DNA of 64,000 bases from Anticarsia gemmatalis (lineage: Eukaryota > Arthropoda > Insecta > Lepidoptera > Erebidae), in the NCBI RefSeq assembly GCF_050436995.1, contig NC_134751.1, positions 9,920,001 to 9,984,000 of the forward strand, given 5' to 3'. The notes under the pieces are model-generated. The model searched no databases. It was not told the DNA's origin and saw only the letters and a list, made by a program, of their open reading frames with translations. Position 1 is the first letter of the stretch. Each line of letters starts with the position of its first letter. The position numbers were made by a program, and so were the translations under genes. Shown one piece after another: positions 23,437 through 35,800 of this stretch.

Positions 23437-25023
23437 GCGTTTGCACGTGACTCAAGCACCTATTGCTAACACTCGAAGTTCCGCTTCGCACTTGAAAGTA
23501 AGTTCGTGGAGTACTTTATACATGTCAGTACCTATACATTCTATGACATCTATGAAAGTAGGTATGATGATACCAATATGAAGCATATAGCCTTGTAGTC
23601 TGACTTATTCTTAGAATTTTTAGGTGTAATTTCAATGCTTGTACAATTCTACAAAATATTTAGGTTTTTTTTTTCAAAATTATCGATTACGATCCGATAT
23701 TGCTTGTTTCCTATTTCGATTAATTTACTCTTATATTTTTTTATTAATACAGAACTAAAAAAATGTAACTATCCGATCGTGATCCCATCATAAATCATCT
23801 TATCGTTACAAAAATTAATAAGACTTTACGATTTTAACCAGTTTGTCAAAATATTTGAAGTAAATAAAGAAACAATACGCTTGCATGACATGCAAAAACT
23901 CTAGTAGCTTATTTCCTTTACTTGACATACAACTTCCGTGAAGCAATTTGTGAATGATTCGGTTTATTCGTGAAGGAGTTACACTTGTAATTTATTGGAC
24001 ACAGTATTAAAGACGGGAAGTGACTTCACAAACACATAGTAAAAAATATAACACAGTATTGCACGTTATATATTTTATTTTTGTTAAGGCTTTGGCCACC
24101 TTTGCTAACGCTGTTGAGTCCGAAGGTAAAAATGCACGAAGATACGTATTTTTTTAAAACTCAGTGTTGTCTGAATAAATTACGGGGACATTGCCGTATT
24201 ATTATGTAGGTATACTTAAAAATAACAGATATAACTATCAATTTATTAAAATAAAAAAATGTGTCTGTAAGTGTAACAACTACATTGCTAAAGCAGCTGT
24301 CTGATCACACACTTTAATATTTCTGTCCCTGTTCTGATTTCCCATAAGTTAGAACCATACTCACATTTCACGTAAGAATTTACTGTATCTCCTTACATTG
24401 AACAATATATGAATGTTGACGGCGAATTGCGTAACAGACAATATTTCTCCGTGCGTTACGGAGTTTTTTGTCATGAATATTTTTAGAATCAAAATAAACA
24501 ACTCACGGTTGGTCGCGATAAATTTACATACAAGCCTGATTTGTCCTCTTTTTTACCTTCGAATAGATTAGAATATTCAAATTTCTTTTAGCTTCAGGCG
24601 CAGATTACCTAAGCCCTAAAGTAAAGTGCCAAAGCCGGTAAGACGAGTGACTTTCATTTTGTTTTCTATTTTTATAAAAGTGGGACAAAAGTTGGTGACT
24701 AGGTATTCAAACTACTATCCTTATTATGTAAAAGAAGATTGTGAATTTTGTATATTTTGAATAATTAAAATTTCTAAGAAGTTGAACAAACAGGCAAAGA
24801 CGCATATTATATCGTAATGCTTGTGTCGTTAACATGCTACTAAAAGTATTTTACATAATATATTATTACATTACGCAAGCCTGAAATTGTCCCTAGCAGC
24901 GGAAATAAGTTTTAGTGCGTAACACTTAAAAGACCAAGAAATATCGTAAAGAAAGTAATCCTATTCTCTCTAGGTGTTTTACATAATAGTTTATTCCAGG
25001 CAATCTCTAATTGTCGTTTTAAG

Positions 25024-25107
25024 GCGACGATGGCGTTACGTTGGTCGATAAAAGGGCCGTTACAGATGTAATCACAGTATTTAGAACGAATGAAACAATA
25101 CCTGACG
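25024..25107 (+). CDS. Candidate internal exon, phase 1 to phase 1
   Basis: A pyrimidine-leaning tract ending TTGTCGTTTTAAG precedes 84 bases that stay open in the phase required by the 4570 leader exon. They end at GACG|GTAACT, again in phase 1. The peptide reads GDDGVTLVDKRAVTDVITVF and then RTNETIPDG, with an NET glycosylation sequon. The same frame stays open past the donor to a stop at 25226, so this could instead be a terminal exon. The opposite strand is also open here (24912-25136), which weakens the case. No known domain is recognised. Confidence 0.22.
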
Positions 25108-25970
25108 GTAACTACAAAAGACCTGAAGCCACACAAAGACTTGATGATAGAAACAAAAGTGTTGTTGATAAGAATACGATTTGTTTGATAATAATCACAT
25201 TGAGGTGTACTTCAAAATTTATTTAAGTGCTAAGGAGTGTCGTTTAGGCTTTTGTTAAATCTTAATAGTGTATAAGTATTGGAGTTTTGATGATGGCGCA
25301 GTAAAATACCAATGAATTTCATTTATTTTCATCCCTAAGTCTAATTCTACACCTACGCAACACTCGGCGCCGAACATTCGGCTCAACACTTTTGCTGTGT
25401 TCTCTAAGTCGCCTCTCATCCACACACCAGCCGAAATAACGTGGTCCTTCCATCACCGACTTTTCGGCTAAGAGATGGATAGGCGCCAACAAATAATAAA
25501 TTTTGTTCTCTTATTTAATATAATATGTCCAAATTGTCCAATATCAATATAATTAAAGATAAATGTCTGCATAAGATTAAAACCGTTATGTTAAGCACTA
25601 AACACAGTAAATAATGTTATTGCCTTAACACTAGAAGATTGAAACCAATAAAATTGGGTAAGTACTAATAAAAGTGCTTATCGACAAGAAAGTGATACAC
25701 GGCTGCCTATCAAATGTTATAGTCTAGGCAATATATCTAATTAGATCGTTTAGGTAGTCTATTACTGTCATTACGACGCAGCGAACGATTAACGAGATAA
25801 TAATTATGATATGATATGATATTGAGGGACTATTAATTCCACGAAATATATTCCTAGTTAGAGAATATTCTATTACCCAATAGAGGTTGTCTACTAGGAT
25901 TTCAAAATTCCCTATATTCTTTAAACTGTGCGTGTTTCTTACTTTAATTTATTAAATATAACTAGCTACA

Positions 25971-26141
25971 TTATATTTGTTCAAAACTTCGTCGGCTTGA
26001 GAAATCTCGCGGGTTCAAAGTATCTATATCGGTACCAAATTTCATTAAAATCAGTTTTTGAGTGAAGGAGTACCATACACACTAACATATAAACATACAT
26101 CTATCCTCATTCTCCCAAACTTACGCATTTGATAACTCATG
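25971..26141 (+). repeat. Diverged repeat related to the 16.6 kb family
   Basis: It starts AACTAGCTACATTATATTTG and contains CGCGGGTTCAAAGTATCTAT, GTACCAAATTTCATTAAAAT and CAGTTTTTGAGTGAAGGAGT, then ends near CTTACGCATTTGATAACTCA. These phrases match the usual 3' tail of lepidopteran non-LTR or SINE-like repeats. The copy is old and truncated. Confidence 0.5.
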
Positions 26142-28577
26142 TTAATACGAAAAGCATATTTAGATACTGCTCAAACGTAGCAGTAGTTATTCGTTTGAAC
26201 AAATCATTCAGTCGTGTAATCCGCTAAAACTTTAGTCTCTGAATGTGGTTAGTTGTAAAACTGTTAAATTAATATCTAACAGCGAGTATCGAGTGGTTTT
26301 ATTGCCGTTTAAAATAATACCTATCATGTATTCTATTATGGTGAGTAGTCTTCAGCCTCAAAGCCTTTTGAAGCTATTCTGCACTTAATAGATGAACACA
26401 ATCACCTTCGTTCTGGGACGATTGGAGTGGTTGAATCATTAAACAAACTACATTTTCGTGATATTTACAAACTGTAGCGCCATTCTCTACAGTCGATACT
26501 GTCGAGTATAGAGTTAAATAGTTCCCACGGTGCCCGCTAGGGGCGCTGATCAGGTTTTTGTGCAAAATTTCTCGACAGCCGATTTTGGAGAATCGAGCTA
26601 TAGAAGTGGTCTTAAAGGTAAATGTACTCGTAATCCATGGTTGTAGTTCAACTAACGATTCAATTAGGTATTATTCTTCTAAAACTCGAGGTCATCATAA
26701 AGGTTCCAGTCAAAACAATAGAGGGCAAAGTCTCTTAAATGAGTATCCTGCGTTAAACTAATAAATTGTTGATATTTACAATACAAAGCTTCTAAGTTTC
26801 AAAACAGTAATGTTAGCTCTCTGAAGATATAAATTAATTATTTCAGCGGATGTATCACAGTTTATATGTCCGGGAACTTTAGCAACATGTAGAGCACTAA
26901 CTTCCTTAATAGGCTTGTGATATGATTCATACCAAGATTTAAGTTTTGAATTTGCTTTGGTATTATAGTTGTATTGCGTCGTGGTAATTCTTTAGTTTTA
27001 AAATGGACAGTTAGAATATAATAATAATGATTATTTAATAATAAAAAAAATATGACCACTGCCTAAATTCTAATCAATCTATCTTTGTTATTTCATATTT
27101 TGGTAATAAATAAATCAGAATCATTAATTATTTTTATATCTACGTTAATAATAAGAGTACTAGCTTCGAATGAAAATAATACTTCGAAATTACTATTTTC
27201 AAGACTATTATATATTACCATATAAAAAAGGAAATTCCTGTAATCTAGATAATAAAATCATAGCCACTTGTATAGAGCCTAGTTAAAACACAATGGAACA
27301 TATTATTAACTAAGCCTAACCCATTCACGTTCTTTTATAGCTGAAACGGTATTGTCTGAGCTCAATTGTGGTTTAGAAAAACTACGAACCAACTACAGTA
27401 GTGAAGGGGCTTTTATAACATTACTATAAAATGTAATGGCTCCCATTGTTCCGTTGGAGAGGAAAATAGAAAAAATAAATACCAGCAGTTCTGCACATGT
27501 TAGGGGTTTTTTAATGTTATTGTTGGTTTCGAGAAAATTATTATTTGTACTTGTATTTATGGGTGGTATATTCACCCAAGGGGTATAAAATGGTAGCAAA
27601 GTATATATCGATATAAAATAATAGTTTAACTTGTAGTCCATTGCTTAGTTTTTGAAGTTTAGCAATTTGGCAGAATCGTATTGTATTAAGAACTCTAGAA
27701 GTTGAAATTGTTGAAAACTTGTCATCGACCTAAATGACAGATACTCACAAAAGCCACGATCAGTAATACCGAATAGTAAGAATGAAAATTCAGCACCGCC
27801 CCGAGTCTAATTTTAATCCACCCACGGAAAATGACGTAGACTAGTAACAAAGCCCAAACTTTGCGAAAGTCAAGAATCATCTGCGTAAATCGTTTTCGAT
27901 TGAGTTACAAGTCTTTATTGACATTCTGACTATTAAACCTATATTATTTAAGTTGAAGTGAGTAGTCCTGAATAACGCTTAAGGGCGCCCTTGCAAGTTT
28001 CTCGAGTCAATATTCGAAGTCAAAACTTTACCACATTAACTATATTGTGTGACTTCGCGAAGAGTATCTAAGACAATCATTACGATAGAGTATGATAAAA
28101 TACTTAAAATAGTTTCAAGATTATTTGGAAAACAATGGAATAAATTGCTATGATTACAAAGTAACTGAAACTAGCTAGATTTTGATTCTAGCTTTAACTG
28201 TTATCGCGTTCTTGCAATCGCTGTATAAAAATAATAATATGATCTTGCTGTGGATCAAAAGGTTTTTTCTTTAAATGTCGATTCTATTGTGTAATTATAC
28301 TTTAGCAGAATTCGTTTCGATCAATGTAGCTTCCCTTTTTTCAATAACCACGTGAAGAACTAAACAAGTAAAGCAGCAGTCGCAAAACGCGTATAAATGA
28401 AGTAATCATTATAATTTTAATTATTAGGAGTAGCCGTTGAAAACTCTTCGTAACGATGTTTTGTAACCACAGCAAACGACAAAATGAACTGCAAAAGAGA
28501 GTCATAAAGCTATACATTTTAAAAATACTGCAACAACTATGTTTTGTACGTACGAAGCAAACAACATTCTCGTTATG
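26142..28577. other. AT-rich non-coding stretch
   Basis: A GC-richer patch at 26470-26600 contains CCGCTAGGGGCGCTG, one base short of a CTCF-type core. No gene or element is otherwise supported. Confidence 0.45.
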
Positions 28578-28638
28578 AAACTCTGAAAAATAACTTTGTT
28601 AAAACATTCTGTTTTAACAAAGTTATTTTTCAGAGTTT
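28578..28638. repeat. Perfect 28-base-arm hairpin
   Basis: AAACTCTGAAAAATAACTTT plus GTTAAAAC (28578-28605) is followed after a five-base ATTCT loop by its exact reverse complement (28611-28638). Pairing continues imperfectly outward (CATTCTCG / CGAGAATG). Perfect arms and a tiny loop suggest a foldback transposon relic or a local inverted duplication rather than a microRNA precursor. Confidence 0.7.
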
Positions 28639-28990
28639 ACATCGAGAATGAGAAAAGTATTTAAATATTTAAGTTGGAGTTTGAACGTTAGAGAATAGCG
28701 ACCTGAAAAATAGTTATTACGTTATTATTTATTTGTCAAGTAAATGCATTTGTTAAAGAAAGTCATAATATGACCGTAATTATTGCAAACAATAATTGCC
28801 GTTGTACACGACACATTTTTGCGGAGTTTGTTTGAATTGCAATTAGAATAGCCCACAGTTAATTTAAGTTAAAACGAGTTAGGAAATTACAAGTAGTTTT
28901 TTTAACAAGGGCAAAAGTTAAAACATTTCGTAAAAACCTAATCATCAACCTGTTCTATTAAGCAAACATTATTTATCTGTTATCGTTAAG

Positions 28991-29236
28991 ACTGCCTCAG
29001 CAGCGCGGTCAGTAGTGTAACCGACTGCGGAACACGAGGTCTCGGGTTCTATCTCCGGGTGCAGCAAAGTACTAAAATGGTATTTTCGGTTACATATTTT
29101 AATATTTCTGGATTGCAGCCCAAAGTTTGGTAACTTTCCCGATATTAGGTAATAGAGTGACCCGTATTTCACGGGACTAACATTGGTAATGACATGGCTG
29201 TATTTCATACACCTTCGCCCAGCCTACACTTTCATG
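28991..29236 (+). mobile_element. Degraded tRNA-derived SINE
   Basis: A tRNA-like head (GCAGCGCGGTCAGTAGTGTA then CCGACTGCGGAACACGAGG) leads to a B-box-like CGGGTTCTATCTCCGGG. Next come TTTCGG, a CCCGATATTAGGTAATAGAG segment and a tail including ACACCTTCGCCCAGCCTACA. The order matches a common lepidopteran SINE (tRNA head, body with a GGCAATAGGCTC-type segment, CTACCCCTTCGG-type tail), heavily mutated. The overlapping frames at 28969-29208 and 29183-29551 start inside it and are not genes. Confidence 0.6.
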
Positions 29237-32200
29237 TTTACCAGGCGTGATATTCTTTCTGTATGTATTATCTATCATCTTTTCATTGTAATATTAATGC
29301 CTTATTCGAATAATATGCTTGTTTATAATATCACGTGTTGTTACAAAAAAAATCATATTTTACCTTCTCAACTGTCAATAAATTTCTCGTACAACATATT
29401 ACGTCTTTACTATGACATTCATCCCTGTAACTTACCGAGATCTTTGAAAAATGTTTTCAATCTTTTTATTGAACTACCTACGCACATATTAGACACTTTC
29501 AAAATTCTGTCATCTTACAAAAACGTGACCAATTACAGACTAATTCACTAAACACTGCCAACAATATTGTCATGCTTTGTGTAACCCTTTCTTATCGTTT
29601 TATTTTTAATTTTTCTATCGTATGATTAGTGATTAAACCATTGGCTATGAGCGCCTCAAATGGGACTTTTTTGAAAAGTTATTAAATGTCGAATAATCTT
29701 CGTACATTTTGAATGTCATAACACATTTTCGCAAGACCGCTCCCATATTTATATTTATTTAACTTCCGTCCTCCACTTCGTACGTGAAGAGGTCGACACA
29801 TTTCTATTTCTCAAATCTTGGATGTCATGCTATAACTGCCCTAGTTTCGGCTTTAAATATAATATATGAGATTTTAATAAATCTCAAGTAGATTCCAAAA
29901 TTATTTACGTTTTACCGTACAAAGGGTTTTCAAAATTGTACGTATGTTATTTACTTTTCAAATTCTAAGTAAGTAAGTTTTAAAATCACGTGACACTAGT
30001 TTACTTACTTCAAAACTTTTTAGAAGAGATATAAAACAAAGATTTTAAACTTTTCGTAATATGGTTATCTGTATTTTCATATATGTAGGCAATTTATGAG
30101 AATATATCACTTGTGACTTCAATCCTCACCTATTCAAACAAATTTTCAATTCACTTTCAAACAAAATGCAATTTACTCTAGAGGCTTACCGAAAATCTAA
30201 TATCATATATATCTAAAATGATTTTGGTGTAGTCTCGAAACTTGGCTAAGTTCTCAAACTAGTTTTATTGCAATACGTAATGTTTGGGAATCACGCGAGA
30301 ACTATCGGAGGGATTCGCTTCGTCTACAGGATAATTTAGAGCTAGCTTAGGACCGAGACTTATGATCTTCGCAGAAAGTTTTGTAATAAAGTGGATATCT
30401 TGGATAGATGATCGATATTTATGCGATAGTTTCAGTATAGGATTCGATTGTTATCGCTTTACATTCTCAACTTTTTATAACTATAGAAGCCATGTTAAAA
30501 GTAGTTACAGTAAATTTCTAGGAAAAAGAAATATAATGTTGGTATTATTTAAGTAGGTATCTTAGTAAGGATAATTTAAATAAATAATCAATCAAGTTTT
30601 TCACGGGTTTTTTCATACTGATTTCTATATACTAATAAAATGCATCAATACGCATAATACTTTATTAAGGAAAGCGACCAACCAAAAATAAATTTACAAC
30701 ATTAAATAAAAAATGTCGCGAATAACCAAACCGGGATATATGGCCGCGAGTCTTGCAACTGAAGCAATTAATCGCATGTCACTCGAGAGCTCACTCGATG
30801 TTCATATATAGCAGATTATGGCTCAACTGACAACAACGCCATCTATCAACATTTCACTACGTCGGGATTTAATTTCAGTTGGCGGTTCATATTTAAAACT
30901 TTATGTAGTTTGATTCTTCATTCTTCGATGACTACATGACAAAAAAACGCGTCCATGACCCTATTTCATTTGAATAAACTCATATTTGTTTGGTGTTCTT
31001 GCTGAACAAATTCTGTTTAGTTTCATTTGTTAATACTAGATTACACTACACTAAATTATAATCTAATACCACACTATGTCGCTGTTGAATGTAAACAGAG
31101 TGTCTGTCTGACTGGCTGACTTTTTTCTCTAAGTTTATATTAAAATATCTTTAAAAATATAAATATTATATTTATTAAATACTAATTTGGCATTTCATCG
31201 AGGCCACAAATAGATTTCGATATCTTCGTTTTTTGTTTCACTGCTTTGTGAAAACGACCCTTTTTTGTATAAGAAGATGTTTATCAAATTCTAGAGATTT
31301 AATATAAATACCTTCAAAATTATTAGCAAACTAAGTTCCTGAAAAAATGTAAAGAATGTAAATGGTTCCTAAACTTCTACTTGATAGAATTATAAACGGA
31401 ATTCTCGAACTGTAAAATTTTGCGAATATTTTAGTAGGTACAGTGATAAATTATTTGGAAGACAAAGATTATCATGTAAGATATATCACACGAATTAATA
31501 TTCTATGTAAGAATATAAATATTATTTTTATGAAAAATAGTATTCGTAAAACTCATGCATCGTTCTTTTAAGCCACTAAAGATGACATTCCTTCGTGACA
31601 AAAATTCATCTATCTGACGCATCTATGAGACCAATTATGAAACCATGGCAATCAATTAATTAATAGAATTTTCCAGCATTTACTTATTTCTTAAAGAACA
31701 TAGAAACATTTTTATGCCTACATTATGCTATATTCTTATAATTATGTATGTAAAAAAAATATTTTTTGAGTCTGAGAAGGAGACCTTAATAAAAGAATCT
31801 AATTATGTTCTAGACTAGAAGCCTTATAGGCACTAAACAGTGTCTACGTTATATTAAATAGTTTCTTTTCATATACAAATTCATTAATACGGAGTACACG
31901 AGGCTGTATAGTGACAGAATAATAGATGAACCTCATTACATAATGGTTAAGTCAATATAGTGGCAAGCGTGCGTCTACTGTATCTAGTATGTATATTACA
32001 ATGTTTGTGTTACGAGAAAGGGATTATTCTAAACTTATACGAATATTGTTGAGGAATTTCAATGTACTCTTATTTTTCTCTGGCGTAGCTGTCTCGAGAT
32101 GTTACAATCAATCTTAATTTCAGCTCACATAAATCTATTTTGGTTTAATAGGCTTTTTTTTTCTTTGATGTAAAAGAAAAAATATTTTTAGTTTTAAATT

Positions 32201-32591
32201 TCTGACCGCTTATAAAATAAATAAAACCTATTTGTTTGAGATGCATTACTGTTCTAATTTTCGAAATTAAAATCGCGTAGATACAACAGATTCTTTTGTT
32301 TTTTTTTTCGATGAATTGATTGTCAGTTGTTATTTGCTGCGGATTCTATTCGAATAAATAATGTTGTGTTCATTTTGTCTAATTAAGTTTTGTAACATGG
32401 AAATTGATTGCTCCAATTCCTGTGAATATTATTATTGTTTCTTAGAACACGGGTATGTAATATTGCGTACGTCGGTCATAATGACAATTTGATGTCATTT
32501 CCATATTGAATTGTCATCGTGATTATATATGTAAGCCACTAATGTCACGGTCATATTTAGATTATCTAACATTGAATTTGTTTTGTTTCAG
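29237..32591. other. AT-rich stretch upstream of the second leader exon
   Basis: No gene is seen. A GC-richer patch at 30725-30880 contains AACAACGCCATCTATCAAC and ACTACGTCGGGATTTAA. It might be regulatory or a repeat relic. The last 15 bases are the splice acceptor of the 32592 exon. Confidence 0.45.
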
Positions 32592-32714
32592 GTTTCACCA
32601 CCGAACGTGTATAAAGGAATAAATAATAAATTAATAAAATCAATTTGCTATAGTCCGAATGTAAATTACTAATGTTAGTGTTATTCTTAGCTAGATAATA
32701 TAACAAATAACAAA
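32592..32714 (+). other. 5' untranslated part of the second leader exon
   Basis: A strong 3' splice site, a pyrimidine-rich TTTGTTTTGTTTCAG ending at 32591, precedes this segment. The transcript must therefore start in a further-upstream, unidentified non-coding exon. The segment holds two short upstream frames: ATG-TAA near 32659, and a nine-codon frame at 32672-32698. TAG at 32688-32690 is in frame with the main start, so the ATG at 32715 is the real beginning of that frame. Splicing the 4570 exon onto this one would stop translation after a few codons (FTTERV then stop). The two leaders therefore cannot be consecutive coding exons. Confidence 0.5.
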
Positions 32715-32805
32715 ATGTACAGTGTAGAATGTGTGAGGACAGTGATTGCTTTCTTGCTGCTTGCTGTTACTACGCCGTCGGCGACGCTAAACACTGTTAT
32801 TTCAG
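32715..32805 (+). CDS. First coding exon, second signal-peptide leader
   Basis: This is a partial gene. The start site CAAAATG matches the insect translation-start consensus. Thirty codons plus one base are followed by TTCAG|GTAATT, a good splice donor. The peptide starts MYSVECVRTVIAFLLLAVTT and continues PSATLNTVIS, with a split codon starting with G. It has a short N-terminus with one Arg, a hydrophobic core (VIAFLLLAV) and a small-residue region around PSA where signal peptidase could cut. The donor phase equals that of the 4570 exon, and both end with a split codon beginning in G. The simplest reading is two promoters giving two leaders for one secreted or membrane protein. I do not recognise the family. 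Independent genes with similar leaders remain possible. No following exon is identified with confidence. Confidence 0.65.
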
Positions 32806-35800
32806 GTAATTATATAGAGTGTTATGTGAAAGCTTTTTTATACGAACAATATGAGATTATAGTCTGAAATAAAGACGTTGATACTTTAAAAGCTTTGGCA
32901 TAATATTTTTATATTACTTATTTAGTAACTACTTACACTCAGATTGTGTCTGTGTTACAACGATTAAGATCGTAACTCCGCCCACTCTCCACCTTTAGTG
33001 TTCCAAGTAAACGTAGTCGTATTAGTATTGCATATTTAAATTCTTCCCATAAACCATACCTACCTATAAAGATCCAAAATAAAAACAATAATTAAATGTA
33101 ATGTATCCACAAGTTCCCCGTAGTCATACTACAAGAAAAAAAAAAAAACAAATAATTTACTTTTTCCCATCATCTAAATTCCTCTCAAACCTATTTTGAT
33201 TAAACATTAACCTTATATAAACGAAATCACGTCTCATTTCAAAGAAAACCTTTTAATACGCCACTCTTACATCGTATCGTCGTCTTAATCACTCGTTGAA
33301 AAAAGCCAAACAAAGCTTTTATTTCAAACAACAGGCTCACTTCTAAGAATTACGTCACTCCTCTGGAAATCTACGTTCACAATGGGCGTAACGATATTAA
33401 CAAGTGTCTTTTGTGTTTAATTATGTGCTTTTTGACTATATTATTCAAATTTTTGTTACGATATCATATTCTCGTATTTAGACAATCATTATTTTCGAAT
33501 GTTATTTTCGAAAAAAAGTGTTTAATTTCATTTTTGTTCAATATAAGTCATACTTATATTGTGTGTGATGTCTCCTTGTAACAAAATTATGGAATTGATG
33601 ACGCAGTGACAGTAGTTAAAATATAAAACTGATACTCCCCCATGATTATGGTTCCAAAAAACCCATCGTTAGATGTGGTTTCATTAAAATATGTAGGTGC
33701 TGGACTACAACAGTAATAATTGCGTATTATCCTCTCATAAAAACCAAAGGTAACTAAAATAGTAATATTGAACAAATAACGCAACGCTTGTCATTGACAA
33801 TGAACTACATAAAGTATCAAGAATTTGCTATGAAACTAGAGTACAGTAGCAAAATGATTTTGAAATTACCCAGTAATCGTTTGTTTTGGATACAAGAACG
33901 AAAATATAAGAAAGTTTTTGTGCGCAGTTAATCCAAGCAACTACCGCAACTTGTCCTGTTTTTCTTTAATCCCCGAAATCATGAAAAGTGCTTATTAAGT
34001 GTGGTAATGTCTCAAGATTTTCCCCGTATTCGTGACCGCTAGGAGGACATTACATGTTCTGAATGGTAATGAAGTTTGTACCAGTGAGTACACACGTTCG
34101 TATTACAGGACTTATGTTGAACGACCATGTCAGGCTTTTATGTACGAAAATATATTCGGTGACCTAATTTTGTACTTTACTAACATTTGTTTTAGTAACG
34201 TCCGTATTTTATGTAATACCAGCTTTTGTTCGGTGCTTTACGTGTGTTGTTACTTATATTTGACGGATGATAGGGAGGCGATTGTCAAGCAAGTTGGTAA
34301 CATGGCAAGGATAATGATGGCCTCCTAAACATAATCACTGTTTTATAAGTGATATATTTATGTCTTTGGAATTCACGGCAACACAAGAAAGTTCGTTTTT
34401 ATGTTATGAACTTGGTTCTTTAGCATTCTTCAATAAGACCAGTTCGTTGATTATTATTATGATTACATATTACGGGCTTTTTAATAAACGGCTTGCACAT
34501 GCAACATCTTTCTACATTTCATTAATTGTATGTTCGCCTTTTCAGAAAATAATAATAATATAATCAATCCTTTCGAAACGTGCTTACAACGCATCAATTT
34601 ACCATTAATTAGCAAATTAAATATTTATATTCAGTTGAAACAAAGCCTTATCAAAACATAACGTGCTCGTTTGATTAACCGACCTAGTTTCAAAGCCAAA
34701 GTAATTATAGAATTTAAAATTAGAACATGTTGCCTATTCGTCTGTAAATTTTCTATCTCTGTCACTCTCTCCGAATGCGAACTTCCTCACGAAATTCTTG
34801 TCACCCCTGTTTTAAACACAGGCATATATTATTATAACTATACAAATACGACCAGAATTCCTTCAATCCCTTTGAAGTAACATTGACACAAGTTGCGTTA
34901 CCCAACAACGCTTTAAGGCAGTGAAGCTTGTCACCTGTTTGTTCCAATTTATTCTATTTATAGTAACTTTTCGTCTTATGTGAAACCACTAATGATTTTC
35001 ATACAGAACTCGAACGTTTGGTTTTTAAGAACCTTTTGATCTATACAAATAGGCGACACGACATTTATCATAAAACAAACGTCGCTGTAGGCTATAATTT
35101 CACAAAGAATTGCAAAGAGAAAAAAAAATACAAATAAATGAGACAGACTTAAAGTAGAGTAATAATAATAAGTGGTTGAAGACTTCTAATAGTTATTAGA
35201 AATACTAGTTAATATTCAAGTAGAATAACGTTACTTGATTAATTTTAAATTTGTAGAAACGTTACTGAATTTAAAATTATACACCACAGCCGAGCTTACT
35301 CAGTAGGTGGTCTTTTGTGTTTTTAATTGCATTCGCGTATGAAGAAATTCGGTCAAACGAAACCTACTTGTGCTACTTCTTGCAGAATTAATAGTTCTGT
35401 ATTTGCAGCGTTTATAGCACTTTGCGTTCTCACTTAATGCCCATTGTTCCTTTCTCTAAAGGCTTTCTGAAAACTCATTACGTCACACGTAGGCTCACAA
35501 ATAAAATACCATCCACGGAATCCTTTTAGCTGCGAAGCAAATTATTTCGGACAGAAGACAGCTAAGATTAACTTTTAAAAAATCTCTCTCAACAGTAATT
35601 TTCCTTTTACAGTAAGCCTGTAAAATTCGTGGGAGTGGTTCCTATATAAATCTTCACCAGACAGATAAGGGCCAGGGCCGATGTACGACCGTTAATGCCT
35701 AATAAAACGAAAGAGATAGAAATAAAAAGAACAAAGTCGTTTTCATTATCGACTTTCCGATTTTATGTTTCAGTGTTTACACTGTTTGCGTTAATTACCT

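Larger units (their letters stand above)
17695..25970. other. AT-rich stretch with GC-richer islands
   Basis: Islands at about 19.38-19.49, 23.25-23.50, 25.02-25.14 and 25.34-25.49 kb carry coding-like frames (described separately). Between 20.2 and 21.05 kb some phrases, such as ACCAAATTTCATATGAACGG and TTTTTACCCGACCACGATCG, resemble worn non-LTR 3' tails, but no borders can be set. An 86-codon plus frame at 22225-22485 is not recognised. Confidence 0.4.

Noticed and set aside
26534..26548. CCGCTAGGGGCGCTG as a CTCF site
   Set aside because: It is one base short in the GGGG run, so the core spacing is wrong.
29183..29551. 122-codon plus frame
   Set aside because: Its 5' part lies in the SINE tail and the rest is AT-rich with no recognisable feature.
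34006..34328. Plus-strand open stretch of about 107 codons downstream of the second leader exon
   Set aside because: No ATG near its start, and the only acceptor-like AG would enter in phase 0, which does not fit the phase-1 leader exon.
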